From NCBI GenBank assembly GCA_963837025.1, contig CAWILT010000001.1:186001-250000 (forward strand): DNA of 64,000 bases, written 5' to 3'. Positions 63,296-64,000 of the stretch are shown here, one piece after another (the stretch's first letter is position 1; every line of letters begins with the position of its first letter). Position numbers and translations under genes: made by a program. Source of the stretch: JALZUV01 sp963837025 (GTDB lineage Bacteria > Pseudomonadota > Alphaproteobacteria > Rickettsiales > JALZUV01). Below the pieces are notes generated by a model. That model saw nothing but the letters and a program-made list of their open reading frames with translations. It ran no database searches and had not been told where the DNA came from.

Positions 63296-64000
63296 ATGAG
63301 AAAACCGCTACGCCTAGGTGTTAATATCGATCATGTTGCAACCATACGTAATGCAAGGGGTGGGGCACATCCCGATCCCGTAGCAGCCGCATTACTCGCA
63401 CAACAAGCGGGTGCCGATGGTATTACCGCACATCTGCGTGAGGATAGAAGGCACATTCGCGATGAGGACATGGTGCAGCTAAAAAATAAGCTCACTATCC
63501 CTCTGAACTTTGAGATGGCTGCAACGCATGAAATGCAGAAAATAGCGTTATCGATTATGCCCCACGCTGTTTGCTTGGTGCCTGAAAATCGTGAAGAAGT
63601 TACCACAGAAGGTGGGTTAAATGTAGTTGGGCAATATGACCGGTTACGTGAATATATCATCCCCTTACAACAAGCTGGCATACGTGTTTCACTATTCATT
63701 GACGCGGATACCAATCAAATTAATGCCAGCCATGCCATGGGCGCCCCTGTTATTGAGCTTCACACAGGCGCTTATGCACAAGGCAATACGCAAGAGTTAA
63801 ACCATATTATTAAAGGTGCTGCGTTGGCTGATAAACTAGGATTAGAATGCCATGCAGGTCATGGTTTAACGTATGATAATGTTAAACCTATTGCAGAAAT
63901 TCAGTCAATTTTAGAGCTGAATATTGGCCATTTTCTGATTGGTGAAGCTATTTCGGTAGGCTTGCCTGCGGTCATCGCACAAATGCGAGCGCTAATGCAA
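63296..64000 (+). CDS. pdxJ: Pyridoxine 5'-phosphate synthase, N-terminal 235 residues (runs off the window)
   Basis: PdxJ makes pyridoxine 5'-phosphate in the DXP-dependent vitamin B6 pathway. Start MRKPLRLGVNIDHVATIRNA; GITAHLREDRRHIRDEDM, LNFEMAATHEM and ELHTGAYAQ are conserved. Only a few C-terminal residues lie past the window end. It starts 13 bases after rsh. Confidence 0.95.
   Translation, partial: MRKPLRLGVNIDHVATIRNARGGAHPDPVAAALLAQQAGADGITAHLREDRRHIRDEDMVQLKNKLTIPLNFEMAATHEMQKIALSIMPHAVCLVPENREEVTTEGGLNVVGQYDRLREYIIPLQQAGIRVSLFIDADTNQINASHAMGAPVIELHTGAYAQGNTQELNHIIKGAALADKLGLECHAGHGLTYDNVKPIAEIQSILELNIGHFLIGEAISVGLPAVIAQMRALMQ

Noticed and set aside
1..64000. CRISPR arrays, prophage genes or rRNA operons
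   Set aside because: No regularly spaced repeats, phage structural genes or rRNA sequence were seen on either strand.

Overview
The window looks like chromosomal DNA of an AT-rich alphaproteobacterium. The evidence is gene content and order: (bamA)-rseP-dxr-cdsA-uppS-frr-pyrH, purS/purC next to the DUF1476 F1-ATPase inhibitor (zeta), miaB-phoH-ybeY-corC-lnt followed by XRE-metK-trmB, DUF2333, and ribosomal clusters leading into rplQ, a DegS-like protease and rarA. I cannot place it below class level from sequence alone; a Rhodospirillales- or Micavibrio-like lineage is a guess.

Layout. 1-5.5 kb (minus strand): outer-membrane assembly, site-2 protease, isoprenoid, phospholipid and undecaprenyl synthesis, ribosome recycling and UMP kinase. 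5.7-9.84 kb: an AT-rich accessory block holding a decayed restriction-modification-specificity gene, an IS1595-like transposase with a small downstream ORF, and an orphan ORF, closed by a strong bidirectional terminator. 9.8-20.9 kb: mixed housekeeping genes (DUF2333, a cation diffusion facilitator, purS/purC, DUF1476, a degenerate acyl-CoA-synthetase-like protein, pepF, a TSUP permease, tsaB, phhB) among small unknown proteins. 20.9-29.3 kb: tRNA modification, YbeY, CorC, Lnt, TrmB, MetK, an XRE regulator, Ohr and tRNA-Arg. 29.4-32.1 kb: two unknowns and a TolC-family channel.

32.2-51.1 kb is the str / S10 / spc / alpha cluster in canonical order, rpsL to rplQ. It has two departures: a small lipoprotein gene sits between rpsG and fusA, and a terminator plus a perfect 16-bp hairpin separates rplO from secY. 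Between about 34.3 and 43.5 kb, thirteen essential genes carry about 24 single-base indels, most explicable as one extra base in a short homopolymer, while nearly all genes outside are open. When these are corrected, every gene returns to an exact multiple of three and normal family length. This is most likely a sequencing or consensus defect, and naive gene calls there will be wrong.

51.2-64 kb: a 404-residue unknown, a PDZ-less DegS-like protease, a membrane-anchored acidic repeat protein, rarA, cutA, a frameshifted histidine phosphatase, tRNA-Gln, a RidA protein, the YbbP/YbbA-type ABC exporter divergent from tesA, a CHAP-domain lipoprotein, the RelA/SpoT homologue and the start of pdxJ. 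I found no CRISPR array, prophage or complete new defence system. The most interesting items are the str-operon lipoprotein, the secY hairpin, the protease / acidic-anchor neighbourhood, the pseudoenzyme-like synthetase, and the wreck of a fused restriction-modification gene.
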